The notes: generated from the sequence alone by a model not told the origin. DNA of 64,000 nucleotides from Bacteroidales bacterium UBA4116 (GCA_002381645.1 DFXE01000015.1:105003-169002); one strand, 5' to 3'; positions 6,233-15,936 are shown, counted from the first letter of the stretch. Numbers and translations are program-made.

Positions 6233-8911
6233 ATGGAAATTGCAAGTAAGTACAATCCTGCGGATGTGGAAGGAAAATGGTACCAGTATTGGTTAGAAAA
6301 CGGATTTTTCAAGTCTGAGCCCGATGAACGCGAGCCTTATACAATCGTTATACCTCCACCAAACGTCACGGGTGTCTTGCACATGGGACATATGCTTAAC
6401 AATACCATTCAGGACATTCTGGTCAGGCGGGCACGTATGCAGGGCAAGAATGCCTGCTGGGTTCCGGGTACCGACCATGCCTCTATTGCTACTGAAGCGA
6501 AAGTAGTAGCAAAATTGGCATCGGAAGGGATTTCCAAGAAAGACCTGACCCGGGAGGAATTCCTGGGACACGCTTGGGAATGGACACGTAAACACGGAGG
6601 TATTATCCTGGAACAATTAAAGAAACTGGGCGCTTCCTGCGACTGGGACCGTACGTGCTTTACAATGGATGAAAAACGTTCGAAAAGCGTGATCAAAGTT
6701 TTTACCGATCTATATAATAAAGGGCTTATCTACCGTGGGGTCCGTATGGTGAACTGGGACCCTTCCGCCCAAACGGCTATTTCGGATGAAGAAGTGATCC
6801 ATAAAGAAGAACATGGTAAACTATATTACATCAAATATAAAGTCTACCCTGAAGAGGAAACATTAACAAACAGCTCCCTCCAGGGGGGAGTTGAGGGGGC
6901 CGCGGCTGAACCGGAATACGCCGTCATCGCCACTACCCGTCCGGAAACGATATTCGGCGACGTTGCGGTTTGCATCCATCCCAATGACCCGAAAACTGCG
7001 GCATTTAAAGGAAAAAAAGTAATTGTACCCATTGCTAACCGCGTTGTGCCGATCATTGAAGACGAATACGTGGATATGGAGTTTGGCACAGGATTTCTTA
7101 AAGTCACCCCTGCACATGATGTGAACGACTACATGCTGGGCGAGAAATATAACCTGGAAATTATTGATATTTTCAACGACAACGGAACATTAAACGCCTA
7201 CGGACTGCAATATGAGGGTATGGACCGTTTTGCCGTCCGCCGGAAAATTGAAAAAGACCTGGAAGAAATGGGTTTGCTGGAAAAAGTAGAAGCCTATACA
7301 AATAGTGTAGGTTATTCTGAACGGACAGATGTTCCTATTGAGCCTAAGTTATCCATGCAATGGTTCCTTAAAATGGAAGGACTGGCCAAACCGGCGCTTG
7401 AAGCTGTAGAAAACGATACGATCAAATTCCATCCCGTCAAATTTAAAAATATGTACCGCCACTGGATGGAAAATATAAAAGACTGGAATATAAGCCGCCA
7501 ATTGTGGTGGGGCCATCAGATCCCGGCTTACTATTTGCCGGAAGGCGGGTTTGTTGTGGCTGAGACTCCTGATGAAGCTTTGCAGCTTGCAAAAGAAAAG
7601 ACAGGAAATAACGGTTTGCAGCTTTCCGACCTGCGGCAGGATGAGGATTGCCTCGACACGTGGTTTTCCTCATGGCTCTGGCCTATTTCCGTTTTCGACG
7701 GCATCAATGAGCCCGATAATAAAGATATTAATTATTATTATCCGACCAATGATCTGGTAACGGCGCCTGAAATCATCTTTTTCTGGGTAGCACGTATGAT
7801 CATGTCGGGATATGAATACCGCCATCAGGAATGTTTCCGTAATGTATATTTTACCGGTATCGTAAGGGATAAACTGGGGCGTAAAATGTCCAAATCCCTC
7901 GGAAATTCACCCGATCCGATAGAGTTGATGAATAAATACGGCGCCGACGGTGTACGTATGGGTATGCTCCTCACCTCTCCTGCCGGCAACGACCTGCCGT
8001 TTGATGAGGCCTTGTGTGAGCAGGGCCGTAATTTCAACAATAAGATATGGAATGCTTTCCGCTTAGTGAAAGGCTGGAAGGTAGACGAATCCATTCCACA
8101 ACCGGAAGCTTCTGCTATTGCCGTTCAATGGTTCAACGCCCAATTCCACAAAACGATGTCGGAAATGGATGATTCCTACGACAAATACAGGCTCAGTGAA
8201 GCGCTTATGGCAGCTTATAAACTGTTCTGGGATGAATTTTCTTCGTGGTACCTGGAAATGGTAAAACCGGGATATGAACAACCGATCGACAAAACAACTT
8301 ATCAGGCTACGCTCGGATTTTTCGATTCTTTGCTCCGGGTATTGCATCCGTTCATGCCTTTTATAACGGAAGAATTGTGGCAGGCGCTTGAACCGCGAAA
8401 AGACGGCGAAAGCATTATGATATCCACGATGCCGCAGACCGCTCCGGCAGAAGAGGATTTCCTGTCGTCATTTGATAAGGTAAAGCACATTATCGGCAGC
8501 ATCCGTACGATTCGTTTACAAAAAAACATACCGAACAAAGAAACACTCGAGCTACAGGTATTGGGTGAACATGATGAAAAATTCAATCCCGTAATTGCTA
8601 AAATGTGTAATTTATCGGGAATTTCAACCACTCAGGAAAAAGCTCCGGGAGCCGTTTCTTTCCTGGTAAGCACTACCGAATATGCCGTTCCGCTGGGTAA
8701 TATGATAAACATAGAAGAGGAACTGGCGAAATTAGAGGAAGAGCTTCAATACCAGAAAGGATTCCTGGCTTCGGTAATGAAAAAACTGGGTAACGAGAGT
8801 TTCGTCGGTAAGGCTCCGGCTAAGGTGATCGAAATGGAAAGGAAAAAACAGGCGGACGCTGAAAGTAAGATCAGAAGTCTGGAAGAAGCGATAGCCCTAT
8901 TAAAAAAATAA
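6233..8911 (+). CDS. valS: Valyl-tRNA synthetase
   Basis: Charges tRNA-Val with valine in the cytoplasm. This class I synthetase shows the HIGH-type signature HMGH at residues 50-53 (PPPNVTGVLHMGH) and KMSKS near 551-555, with the CP1 editing domain between them (TTRPETIFGD) and the C-terminal coiled-coil tRNA arm that marks ValRS (EEELAKLEEELQYQ). At 892 residues it fits the family. Odd feature: residues about 212-224 (TNSSLQGGVEGAAA) are encoded by a G-rich sequence resembling an intergenic repeat, placed in a loop just before the editing-domain TTRPET motif. Confidence 0.98.
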   Translation: MEIASKYNPADVEGKWYQYWLENGFFKSEPDEREPYTIVIPPPNVTGVLHMGHMLNNTIQDILVRRARMQGKNACWVPGTDHASIATEAKVVAKLASEGISKKDLTREEFLGHAWEWTRKHGGIILEQLKKLGASCDWDRTCFTMDEKRSKSVIKVFTDLYNKGLIYRGVRMVNWDPSAQTAISDEEVIHKEEHGKLYYIKYKVYPEEETLTNSSLQGGVEGAAAEPEYAVIATTRPETIFGDVAVCIHPNDPKTAAFKGKKVIVPIANRVVPIIEDEYVDMEFGTGFLKVTPAHDVNDYMLGEKYNLEIIDIFNDNGTLNAYGLQYEGMDRFAVRRKIEKDLEEMGLLEKVEAYTNSVGYSERTDVPIEPKLSMQWFLKMEGLAKPALEAVENDTIKFHPVKFKNMYRHWMENIKDWNISRQLWWGHQIPAYYLPEGGFVVAETPDEALQLAKEKTGNNGLQLSDLRQDEDCLDTWFSSWLWPISVFDGINEPDNKDINYYYPTNDLVTAPEIIFFWVARMIMSGYEYRHQECFRNVYFTGIVRDKLGRKMSKSLGNSPDPIELMNKYGADGVRMGMLLTSPAGNDLPFDEALCEQGRNFNNKIWNAFRLVKGWKVDESIPQPEASAIAVQWFNAQFHKTMSEMDDSYDKYRLSEALMAAYKLFWDEFSSWYLEMVKPGYEQPIDKTTYQATLGFFDSLLRVLHPFMPFITEELWQALEPRKDGESIMISTMPQTAPAEEDFLSSFDKVKHIIGSIRTIRLQKNIPNKETLELQVLGEHDEKFNPVIAKMCNLSGISTTQEKAPGAVSFLVSTTEYAVPLGNMINIEEELAKLEEELQYQKGFLASVMKKLGNESFVGKAPAKVIEMERKKQADAESKIRSLEEAIALLKK
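6868..6906 (+). repeat. G-rich palindromic repeat inside valS
   Basis: CTCCCTCCAGGGGGGAG followed by TTGAGGGGGCC interrupts the coding sequence in frame. The CTCCC/GGGAG arms can form a short hairpin. Its composition differs sharply from the AT-richer gene around it. It resembles CCCCCTCAACTCCCCC-type intergenic repeats known in Bacteroidales, from memory. Confidence 0.5.
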
Positions 8912-8925
8912 AATCATCCGGTAGT

Positions 8926-9780
8926 ATGAAGAACACAAGAAGAAAATTTTTCAAACAAGGACTGGCGGGTACACTCCTGTTAGGCGCACCAGGTATTGTC
9001 AATGCAACAGTAGCTGACCCGGTAAGGCCCAAAGCAAGGAAAGCGAGAAATCCGTTCCACCTGGGAATGGCAGGATTTACATTTGTGAATTTTGACCTGG
9101 ACACGACGTTAAAGACACTGGAAAAACTTGACATTCATTATTTATGTATTAAGGATTTCCATTTGCCTTTCAACAGTACGGATGAACAGATAAAAGCATT
9201 CCATGAGAAATGCGCCGCACATAAAGTTACAGGATATGCGGTGGGACCCATTTATATGAAGTCGGAACAAGAGGTAGACAACGGGTTTGAATATGCCAAA
9301 CGGGTAGGTGTCAAATTAATTGTAGGTGTGCCGAACTACGACCTGCTTCCATATGTTAACAAAAAAGTACAGGAATACGGATTCAATTATGCTATTCACC
9401 TGCACGGCCCTGATATTAAAGAATATCCGGACGCTACGGATGCATGGAATCATACAAAAGACCTGGACCCGCGTATAGGGATGTGTCTCGATATCGGGCA
9501 CGACCTGCGTAACGGATGCGATCCGGTTGCCGACCTGAAAAAATATCATACCCGGGTTTTCGACATGCATATAAAAGATGTTACCGATGCATCAAAGGCA
9601 GGCGTTGGTATTGAAATAGGAAGAGGCAAAATTGACTTCCCGGCGCTGGTCAGAATGATGCGCGAAGTCAATTATACCGGGATGTGCAGCCTGGAATATG
9701 AAAAAGATATGAAAGATCCGTTCCTGGGTATTGCCGAGTCAATCGGATACTTTAAAGCAATTAGTGATTTAGAATATTGA
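8926..9780 (+). CDS. Tat-exported sugar phosphate isomerase/epimerase-like TIM barrel
   Basis: A 284-residue xylose-isomerase-like TIM barrel (AP endonuclease 2 superfamily). The N terminus TRRKFFKQGLAG followed by a hydrophobic stretch ending near VNA is a twin-arginine signal, so the folded enzyme should be exported. Metal-ligand positions of the family are visible in GMCLDIGHD, FDMHIKD and CSLEYEKD near the C terminus. Substrate unknown; homologues act on sugars or inositols. It starts 14 bp after valS and is followed by the DUF6340 lipoprotein 4 bp downstream, so all three may be cotranscribed. Confidence 0.82.
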   Translation: MKNTRRKFFKQGLAGTLLLGAPGIVNATVADPVRPKARKARNPFHLGMAGFTFVNFDLDTTLKTLEKLDIHYLCIKDFHLPFNSTDEQIKAFHEKCAAHKVTGYAVGPIYMKSEQEVDNGFEYAKRVGVKLIVGVPNYDLLPYVNKKVQEYGFNYAIHLHGPDIKEYPDATDAWNHTKDLDPRIGMCLDIGHDLRNGCDPVADLKKYHTRVFDMHIKDVTDASKAGVGIEIGRGKIDFPALVRMMREVNYTGMCSLEYEKDMKDPFLGIAESIGYFKAISDLEY

Positions 9781-9784
9781 TTAT

Positions 9785-10819
9785 ATGAGAAGTACGGCGT
9801 TTTTATTGCTTATATGCCTGTTTACCGCCTGCAGTCAAATGCGTTATATCGGTATTGAAACGTATAATCCTGCGGAAATAACGTATCCTGAAAATGTCAG
9901 GAAAATATTAATTGTTAATAATGCTGTTCCACAGCCGGAGGATTCGGGTTATGAATATAAGATAGCCGGCATTATACAAGATACGGCCAAAGCAAAGGCA
10001 GACAGTGCGATTGTTTATGCTTGCAAGGCACTGGGAACAGCTATTTTCGAAACAGACTTTTTTAACGACGTACTTCTCTTTCACGAAAATACCCGTAAAG
10101 ACGATGCGTTTCTTACGGATGTCAAATTAACGCAGGAACAGGTTCAGGCCCTTTGTAAAGAAACAGGAGCCGATGCTGTCATCTCATTCGACCGCCTATT
10201 ATTCGACATGGATAAAGTAGTAGCAGGCTCTTCTTACAATTATCTGATAGGTATGATCGATATACGGATCAGAGGCGTATTGAGGAGTTACCTGCCGGAA
10301 CGTAATACGCCGCAAGCTACCGTTTTACTATCCGATAGTATTTTCTGGGCTGAACAAGCCGGTGATATGAAAATTTTGGATTTGATTCTTCCTACGCCCG
10401 ATAACGCTTTGCAAACAGCAGGAGAGTTTATCGGCAATAAATCTTACTCTATATTTGTTCCGCACTGGAACAGGGAAACCCGGTGGTATTATACCGGATC
10501 GGGGGCACGTTGGAAGGAAGCGTCGGCTTATGCGTCGAATGAGAAATGGGAAAACGCCGCCGGGCGCTGGCAATATATATATGATAATTCAACGGGGTGG
10601 AAAGATAAGGCAAGGGCTGCATCTAACCTCGCTCTATACTACGAATTAAAAGAGGACCTCAGTACAGCCCTCGAATGGGTAAGCAAATCGTACGAGTTTT
10701 ATAAAAACAATGCAGGGGATAATAATAAATACACCTCCTATCAGAAAGTATACCAGGATGTGTTAACGGAAAGAATACAGGCCGATCAGAAATTAAACCT
10801 GCAATTTGGCGCGGAATAA
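9785..10819 (+). CDS. DUF6340-type lipoprotein with TPR-like C terminus
   Basis: A 344-residue protein with a lipoprotein signal (FLLLICLFTAC, lipobox FTAC), so it is anchored in the envelope. Its central part (ITYPENVRKILIVNNAVPQP, then ALCKETGADAVISFD) matches the Bacteroidales lipoprotein family I know as DUF6340; function unknown. The last 100 residues (KWENAAGRWQYIYDN, ARAASNLALYYELKEDLSTALEWVSKSYEFYK) look like tetratricopeptide repeats. Follows the isomerase-like gene after 4 bp. The DUF number is from memory. Confidence 0.75.
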   Translation: MRSTAFLLLICLFTACSQMRYIGIETYNPAEITYPENVRKILIVNNAVPQPEDSGYEYKIAGIIQDTAKAKADSAIVYACKALGTAIFETDFFNDVLLFHENTRKDDAFLTDVKLTQEQVQALCKETGADAVISFDRLLFDMDKVVAGSSYNYLIGMIDIRIRGVLRSYLPERNTPQATVLLSDSIFWAEQAGDMKILDLILPTPDNALQTAGEFIGNKSYSIFVPHWNRETRWYYTGSGARWKEASAYASNEKWENAAGRWQYIYDNSTGWKDKARAASNLALYYELKEDLSTALEWVSKSYEFYKNNAGDNNKYTSYQKVYQDVLTERIQADQKLNLQFGAE

Positions 10820-10844
10820 CGCTCCTTTATTATAAAATTATTAT

Positions 10845-10852
10845 TATTTTTG
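10845..10852 (+). promoter_or_regulatory. -7 promoter box before the acidic hypothetical gene
   Basis: TATTTTTG is an exact TAnnTTTG match. Transcription would start near 10859 and continue through the hypothetical gene into tRNA-Thr. A TTG that could serve as an upstream start falls inside this box, which argues for the ATG at 10886 instead. Confidence 0.45.
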
Positions 10853-10885
10853 TCGGTCGCTTCAAAAGAAGCGGATAAAAACACT

Positions 10886-11350
10886 ATGAGCGCAAACAGT
10901 GCAAAGGTTCAGTCTGTAATTAAGAATTCCTTTTCTTCAGCTATTGATGAGTTGAACAATTGTGAATCCGGCAGCCTTATCAGCGATCTTTACATACAGG
11001 TAGACGGTGAAAGCGGCGAATTACAGATCTATGATGAAGAGGAGAACCTGCTTCAGAAAGTAGTGATCTTTGACTGGGTAAACAACAGGGATGAATCGGA
11101 AGTTTTTTATAAAAAAGTTTGTCTGGTTATTAAAGAGGCTCTTGCCGGCCTGACTTCTGAGAACCTGTTTGAAAGTTCCGTATTTCTGAAACCTTTTTCT
11201 GTGAGCCTTGTAGATGAAAATTTTGAGGTTATTGAAGAATTACTTTTTATTGATGATGATACGTTCCGTTTGGACGATCCGTTATTAAAAGACCTGGATA
11301 CCGACCTTGAAAATTTCATAAATGACCTTTTATCAGACATGCCGAAATAG
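10886..11350 (+). CDS. Acidic conserved hypothetical protein overlapping tRNA-Thr
   Basis: A 154-residue soluble, acidic protein (many D/E, for example DGESGELQIYDEEEN and IDDDTFRLDDPLLKDLD); no signal peptide, membrane segment or known motif is visible. Function unknown. Start chosen at the ATG 10886 because an in-frame TTG further upstream lies within the promoter box. Its final codons and TAG stop (11348-11350) lie inside the tRNA-Thr gene, a 10-bp overlap in the same direction, so the two are probably on one transcript and tRNA processing would cut the message at its stop codon. Confidence 0.75.
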   Translation: MSANSAKVQSVIKNSFSSAIDELNNCESGSLISDLYIQVDGESGELQIYDEEENLLQKVVIFDWVNNRDESEVFYKKVCLVIKEALAGLTSENLFESSVFLKPFSVSLVDENFEVIEELLFIDDDTFRLDDPLLKDLDTDLENFINDLLSDMPK

Positions 11351-11416
11351 CTCAGTTGGTAGAGCAATTCATTCGTAATGAATAGGTCGCCGGTTCGAGT
11401 CCGGCTTTCGGCTCCA
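11341..11416 (+). tRNA. tRNA-Thr (anticodon CGT)
   Basis: A 76-nt cloverleaf: acceptor GCCGAAA pairs with TTTCGGC, D arm GCTC/GAGC, anticodon stem ATTCA/TGAAT around loop TTCGTAA (anticodon CGT, reading ACG), T arm GCCGG-TTCGAGT-CCGGC, discriminator T and an encoded CCA. The first 10 bases are also the end of the upstream coding gene. Confidence 0.96.
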
Positions 11417-11424
11417 ATCGGTTA

Positions 11425-11739
11425 TTATCCCCCGAAATTCATCCATAATAAAAACAGCGTTCCGCATATTAAAATATGAATGAACGGAAGTACAGCAATT
11501 GATAGTTTTTTTCTTTTATTTTTCTTTACACCGATATACCATGTTACAGGATATAAAGTAGAAAATACAATAAACCCATATGATACGACAAGAATGATAA
11601 AGGGAGTATCATCTGAACGGTTACCGCCCAATGTCATAATATTCGCCATAAGAACAAACGGATAGATCAGTAAGAGAATTGAAGCAATAAAATTAAGCCA
11701 TCTTATTAATGTACCGTTATGATTAAATTTATTTCCCAT
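11425..11739 (-). CDS. Small three-helix membrane protein
   Basis: A 104-residue protein with three hydrophobic segments at roughly residues 12-34 (LNFIASILLLIYPFVLMANI), 45-66 and 79-100, and a basic loop KKNKRKK between the second and third. No family recognised. It lies 17 bp downstream of a lipoprotein gene on the same strand and may be expressed with it. It ends only 9 bp from the 3' end of tRNA-Thr, facing it. Confidence 0.6.
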   Translation of the reverse strand: MGNKFNHNGTLIRWLNFIASILLLIYPFVLMANIMTLGGNRSDDTPFIILVVSYGFIVFSTLYPVTWYIGVKKNKRKKLSIAVLPFIHILICGTLFLLWMNFGG

Positions 11740-11756
11740 AGTTTATGATAAGCAAA

Positions 11757-12470
11757 TCATTCCAACCTAAACTCAGCGATCAGGTTGTATTTTTCATCGC
11801 TTATTATTGTTTTATAAAGACGGTATAAACCGGGTTGATACGTATGGCTCTCAGGTTGCAGATTAATTACAAATTCTGAAGATTCATGTGGCAGTACATC
11901 GTAACCTATGGCAATAAAAAAGTAATTAAGGCTTACAGCCTTCCAATCACCCTGATCGAAGTATTCAATAAAAAAGTCTACGCCTGCGATTGCTTCCCTG
12001 TCCGTATTATTTTTAATAACAGCGGTAATATTGTCTACCGGTAATTTATAGGTGGCCGTCGGCAGAAAGAGTTCAAATCCGCACGAGTTGCATTCCTTAC
12101 CATCCGGTTTCCGGGGAGCAATTTCCTCAAACCTTATAGCCGGAGAATCTATAATTTCTTTCCTGAACTCCGACAATTTTTCTTTACTGCCATCGATTAC
12201 CTCCATTAATATGTATCCATCCCTTACCGAAAATGTAACGATGTTGTTTAATATCTTCCGGTTTGCGTCGAGGGATTTATTAAGGCTATCCATTATCTGG
12301 TTAAGTTCCTCCGGAGAAAAAACAGGAGATTGTTTTTCTGCTACCGGCTCATGATGTATGTAAACACTGTCTGATATAATTGCATTGGTTTTATTATCAG
12401 AGTTCTTCCGGGTACAACCCAAACTGATAACCGTTATAATAACCAGATATATAATTAATCGTGTACTCAT
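11757..12470 (-). CDS. Hypothetical lipoprotein
   Basis: A 237-residue protein. The ATG at 12470 gives MSTRLIIYLVIITVISLGC, a clear lipoprotein signal with lipobox SLGC; an open frame reaching 12614 would add a basic leader that overlaps the Ca2+-ATPase gene and is unlikely. The mature part has a short coiled-coil-like stretch (NQIMDSLNKSLDANRKI) and a beta-rich C-terminal half (DFFIEYFDQGDWKAV, SSEFVINLQPESH). No family recognised; location in the envelope is inferred from the lipobox. Confidence 0.65.
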   Translation of the reverse strand: MSTRLIIYLVIITVISLGCTRKNSDNKTNAIISDSVYIHHEPVAEKQSPVFSPEELNQIMDSLNKSLDANRKILNNIVTFSVRDGYILMEVIDGSKEKLSEFRKEIIDSPAIRFEEIAPRKPDGKECNSCGFELFLPTATYKLPVDNITAVIKNNTDREAIAGVDFFIEYFDQGDWKAVSLNYFFIAIGYDVLPHESSEFVINLQPESHTYQPGLYRLYKTIISDEKYNLIAEFRLE

Positions 12471-12523
12471 TTTGCTTTTTTCTTGCGGATGAAGAAGAAG
12501 GAAATCGAAAGTCACGCCACGGC

Positions 12524-15205
12524 TTATCGCCTTAACCGTTTTACCAATCTGTATATCTCGCCTATCCATAATACAACGGATGTTAAGGCGATAATGATTC
12601 CCCAGTCTCTCCATGAAAGAGGAACAACGCTGAACATTTGACCGCCGAAAGTCACAATCAGGTATTGCCCTATGACAATCAATACAGCTACCAGCATGAA
12701 TACTTTACTATCTTTAAAATCGGCAAAAGCAGATTTATCGTCTCCGAAAGCTTTCGCATTGAACATATTCCAAAATTGTAACATGACGAAAAAGGTAAAA
12801 AAGTAAGATAACCGGTAAGCATCTAATCCTCCGTTATGCATAAAATAGAATAGCATGCCTATCAGAATAGCGACGAACAATATACCGACAATAAATATAT
12901 TATATGCCATCGGGCGGGATACAATGAAATCTCCTTTCGGCCCGCTTTTGCGGGGTTTGCTGTCCATTACTTTTTCATTAGGGGGAAGCGAAGCCAACGC
13001 TGCTGCGGCAAAGGTATCCATAATGAGGTTTACCCAAAGCATTTGTGTTACCGTCAAAGGTGATTCCGTACCTAACAACGACCCGATCAATACGATCAGA
13101 CAAGCAGCCACGTTAATTGTCAACTGGAAAAGGAGGAATTTCTGAATATTCCTGTACAGTGAACGTCCCCACATCACCGCACGGGTAATACTGCTGAATG
13201 AATTATCAAGGATAGTAATATCACTTGCCTCTTTTGCCACGGAAGTACCGTCGCCCATTGATAATCCGACCTGCGCCGCTTTCAGTGCCGGAGCATCGTT
13301 TGTACCGTCGCCGGTAACGGCAACCACCTGGTCTTTTTTCTGCAATAATTTAACCAGGCGTTGCTTGTCTGTCGGACGCGCACGGCACATAATCCTCATA
13401 TCCATTACCCGGTTCAACGCTTCTTCGTCGCTCAACGATTCAAAAGATAAACCGGTTATTATATTATATTCTGTATCTTCCGGTCGCCAGACACCTATCT
13501 GCCTGCCAATTTCCCTTGCCGTCGCCGGAGTATCTCCCGTTACGATCTTCACGTCTATACCGGCATGTAAACAACTCTCCACCGCTTCCGGCACATCTGC
13601 CCGAACCGGATCGGAGATAGCCACAATACCTAAATAAGTAAGGTCTACCTGATCGAGGCGGCCGTCTGCAAAAAGATTTCCTTCCTGCTCCTCTTCCACT
13701 ATCTGATAAGCGAAGCCTAAAGTACGCATGGCCTGGTTCTGATAAGCAAGCAATTGTTCTTCAATTTCGGATTTATGGGAATCTGCCGGTTCTAAACCTC
13801 CTTTTATGGCAACCTGATTAGAATGTGAGAGTACAATTTCAGGAGCTCCTTTAACATATAGAACTTTCTTTTTAAGTAACGGCGAATCAACTAAAGTAGC
13901 CATATATTTACGTTCGGTCGAAAACGTAAGCTGCTGTAAAACTTCCGCATCTTCGCGCAACGACAAATAATCTACATCATTGGTGTTCAACCAAAGAAGT
14001 AAAGCGGCCTCTGTAGGATTACCAAGTGTTTTAACCTTATCTTCGGAAAAATCAAGATAAGCAGTGGAATTTACGGATATACCTTCTTCAATCAATTTAC
14101 TTAGTTCATCATCAACCAGTTTCTGATCTTTGAGGTTATAAAAATTGGTTTGGTACACCTGCATCTGGTTTTGGGTAAGCGTACCGGTTTTATCCGTACA
14201 GATTACAGTTGTTGCACCCATTGTTTCACAAGCGTGCATTTTCCTTACCAGGTTATTTGTTTTCAGCATCCGGTTCATACTTAGAGCAAGGCTGAGCGTA
14301 ACACTCATGGGTAAACCTTCGGGTACGGAAACAACAATCAGTGTTACCGCTATCATAAATATATTCAGGATATCGCTAACCAGGTCCATAACCGGAACTC
14401 CGGAAGATGTGACCAGCAATTTGATCAGTAATGCCACAAAAGTTAAGGCGGCAATTGTATAACCGGCCTTACTGATTACACCTGCCAATCCTTTCAACTG
14501 AATTTGTAACGGGGTATCAATATCGTTATCGATCTGCGATCCTTCATATACTTTTCCATATCCGGTAGCATCTCCTACCTCATCCACTTCAATTATCCCG
14601 TGCCCGTCGACAACGGTAGTTCCACGCATAACTACATTGGAAGGGTATGTCGCGTCTTCATCGAAATGCTTTTCGTCTGTAGTTTTACTGATGATGGGTT
14701 CACCGGTCAAAGTAGATTCGTTTATCTGCAATGAGATCGCTTCCAGCAGATGTCCATCCGCAGGAACTTCCTCTCCTGTTTCCAATATTACAACATCCCC
14801 TACTACGACTTCTTTTTTCGGAATTTGTGTAACGTTTCCTTCTCGAATAACTTTAACCGACGTATCATCGTTTACCGTATTCAATACATCAAACGCCTTA
14901 TTTGCTTTCATCTCAAAGCCGAAAGATACCCCGGTTGCCAGTAGAATAGCAAAGAATATGCCGATTGGCTCAAGAAAAGCGCTGAAGCCCTTTGCCTCAG
15001 GTCCCCAGCAATGAACGGCTGCTATAATCATGGAAAGGAACCATGCAACCAGCAGGATTCTGATAATCGGATCGTCAAATTTCTCCAGGAATAATTTCCA
15101 TACAGGGGTTTTGGCAGGCGGAGTTAAAATGTTTTCGCCATGAAGTTTCCGGCTTTTTTCAACCTCGTCTTTCGTAAGGCCTTGCCAGGATTGCTTATTT
15201 TCCAT
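12524..15205 (-). CDS. PMCA-type calcium-translocating P-type ATPase
   Basis: An 893-residue P-type ATPase that most likely exports Ca2+. It has the actuator motif TGEP (near residue 166), the phosphorylation site DKTGTLT (near 336), the nucleotide-binding KGAPE (near 450), TGDTPATA and the hinge GDGTNDAPAL. The fourth transmembrane helix reads VSVPEGLPM, the PEGLP calcium-site motif of PMCA/SERCA pumps. N-terminal cation ATPase domain and about ten membrane helices are visible. No clear regulatory element is seen upstream; it is separated from the lipoprotein gene by 53 bp. Confidence 0.93.
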   Translation of the reverse strand: MENKQSWQGLTKDEVEKSRKLHGENILTPPAKTPVWKLFLEKFDDPIIRILLVAWFLSMIIAAVHCWGPEAKGFSAFLEPIGIFFAILLATGVSFGFEMKANKAFDVLNTVNDDTSVKVIREGNVTQIPKKEVVVGDVVILETGEEVPADGHLLEAISLQINESTLTGEPIISKTTDEKHFDEDATYPSNVVMRGTTVVDGHGIIEVDEVGDATGYGKVYEGSQIDNDIDTPLQIQLKGLAGVISKAGYTIAALTFVALLIKLLVTSSGVPVMDLVSDILNIFMIAVTLIVVSVPEGLPMSVTLSLALSMNRMLKTNNLVRKMHACETMGATTVICTDKTGTLTQNQMQVYQTNFYNLKDQKLVDDELSKLIEEGISVNSTAYLDFSEDKVKTLGNPTEAALLLWLNTNDVDYLSLREDAEVLQQLTFSTERKYMATLVDSPLLKKKVLYVKGAPEIVLSHSNQVAIKGGLEPADSHKSEIEEQLLAYQNQAMRTLGFAYQIVEEEQEGNLFADGRLDQVDLTYLGIVAISDPVRADVPEAVESCLHAGIDVKIVTGDTPATAREIGRQIGVWRPEDTEYNIITGLSFESLSDEEALNRVMDMRIMCRARPTDKQRLVKLLQKKDQVVAVTGDGTNDAPALKAAQVGLSMGDGTSVAKEASDITILDNSFSSITRAVMWGRSLYRNIQKFLLFQLTINVAACLIVLIGSLLGTESPLTVTQMLWVNLIMDTFAAAALASLPPNEKVMDSKPRKSGPKGDFIVSRPMAYNIFIVGILFVAILIGMLFYFMHNGGLDAYRLSYFFTFFVMLQFWNMFNAKAFGDDKSAFADFKDSKVFMLVAVLIVIGQYLIVTFGGQMFSVVPLSWRDWGIIIALTSVVLWIGEIYRLVKRLRR

Positions 15206-15441
15206 ATATTATTGTGTTAATATCATTAGGAGCGAGGCCGCAAATTACGTAAAGTTATCGGACATATACAACCAAACCCACTATTATATAACTTTTAAAC
15301 AATTAGTGTATTCATTAGGTTTCATCTAAATAATCTTCTTTTCATATATATTAACGTCTATGGTATAAACTTTTTATTTTTTCAACTGTCATATTAATAT
15401 AGAAGATTTTAGTGTGTTAGTTTATAATTTTTTAGTAAGGC

Positions 15442-15936
15442 ATGAAAAGGTTAAGGTTATTCATTGTTTTGGGAATTGCCCTCTTATCCGGAGGGCAATC
15501 TCTTTACTCCCAAAAAGCAAATAAGGAGCAGGAACAGGCAAAAGTGAAAGAAATGTTAGATAGCGGCCGGTTTACGATTCAGGTTAATCGCGCTTTACCT
15601 ATGAGCGGACGTGCCGTTAATCTGACATCCTTATATTCGATAGAATTAAAGAATGATACGGTTATCTCGCATCTTCCTTACTTCGGCAGGGCTTATTCTA
15701 TCCCGTACGGAGGGGGTGACGGTTTGCACTTTAGTGTACCTGTAACAGATTATTCTATTTCCTACAACAAAAAGAACAGGGCGCAGATAAACTTTAATGC
15801 CCGTAACAGTGAGGATAATTACGCTTTTAGCATACAGGTATTTCCAAACGGTACGGCTACTGTAAATGTAACGCCGGTGAACAGGCAAAGTATTACCTAT
15901 CAGGGAGAGCTGATACCGGATGAGAAGGGGGATTAA
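15442..15936 (+). CDS. DUF4251 secreted protein
   Basis: A 164-residue protein with a signal peptide (MKRLRLFIVLGIALLSGGQS, cleavage after LYSQ). The mature part has the DUF4251 pattern: a short helix (AKVKEMLDSGRFTIQVNRALP), then beta strands with DTVISHLPYFGRAYSIPYGGGDG. The family is widespread in Bacteroidetes with unknown function. Its last 44 bp overlap the tail of the convergent radical SAM gene, so both stop codons are shared territory. Confidence 0.8.
   Translation: MKRLRLFIVLGIALLSGGQSLYSQKANKEQEQAKVKEMLDSGRFTIQVNRALPMSGRAVNLTSLYSIELKNDTVISHLPYFGRAYSIPYGGGDGLHFSVPVTDYSISYNKKNRAQINFNARNSEDNYAFSIQVFPNGTATVNVTPVNRQSITYQGELIPDEKGD

Noticed and set aside
10850..10885. TTG start for the acidic hypothetical gene
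   Set aside because: The TTG is part of an exact TAnnTTTG promoter box; the ATG at 10886 is used instead.
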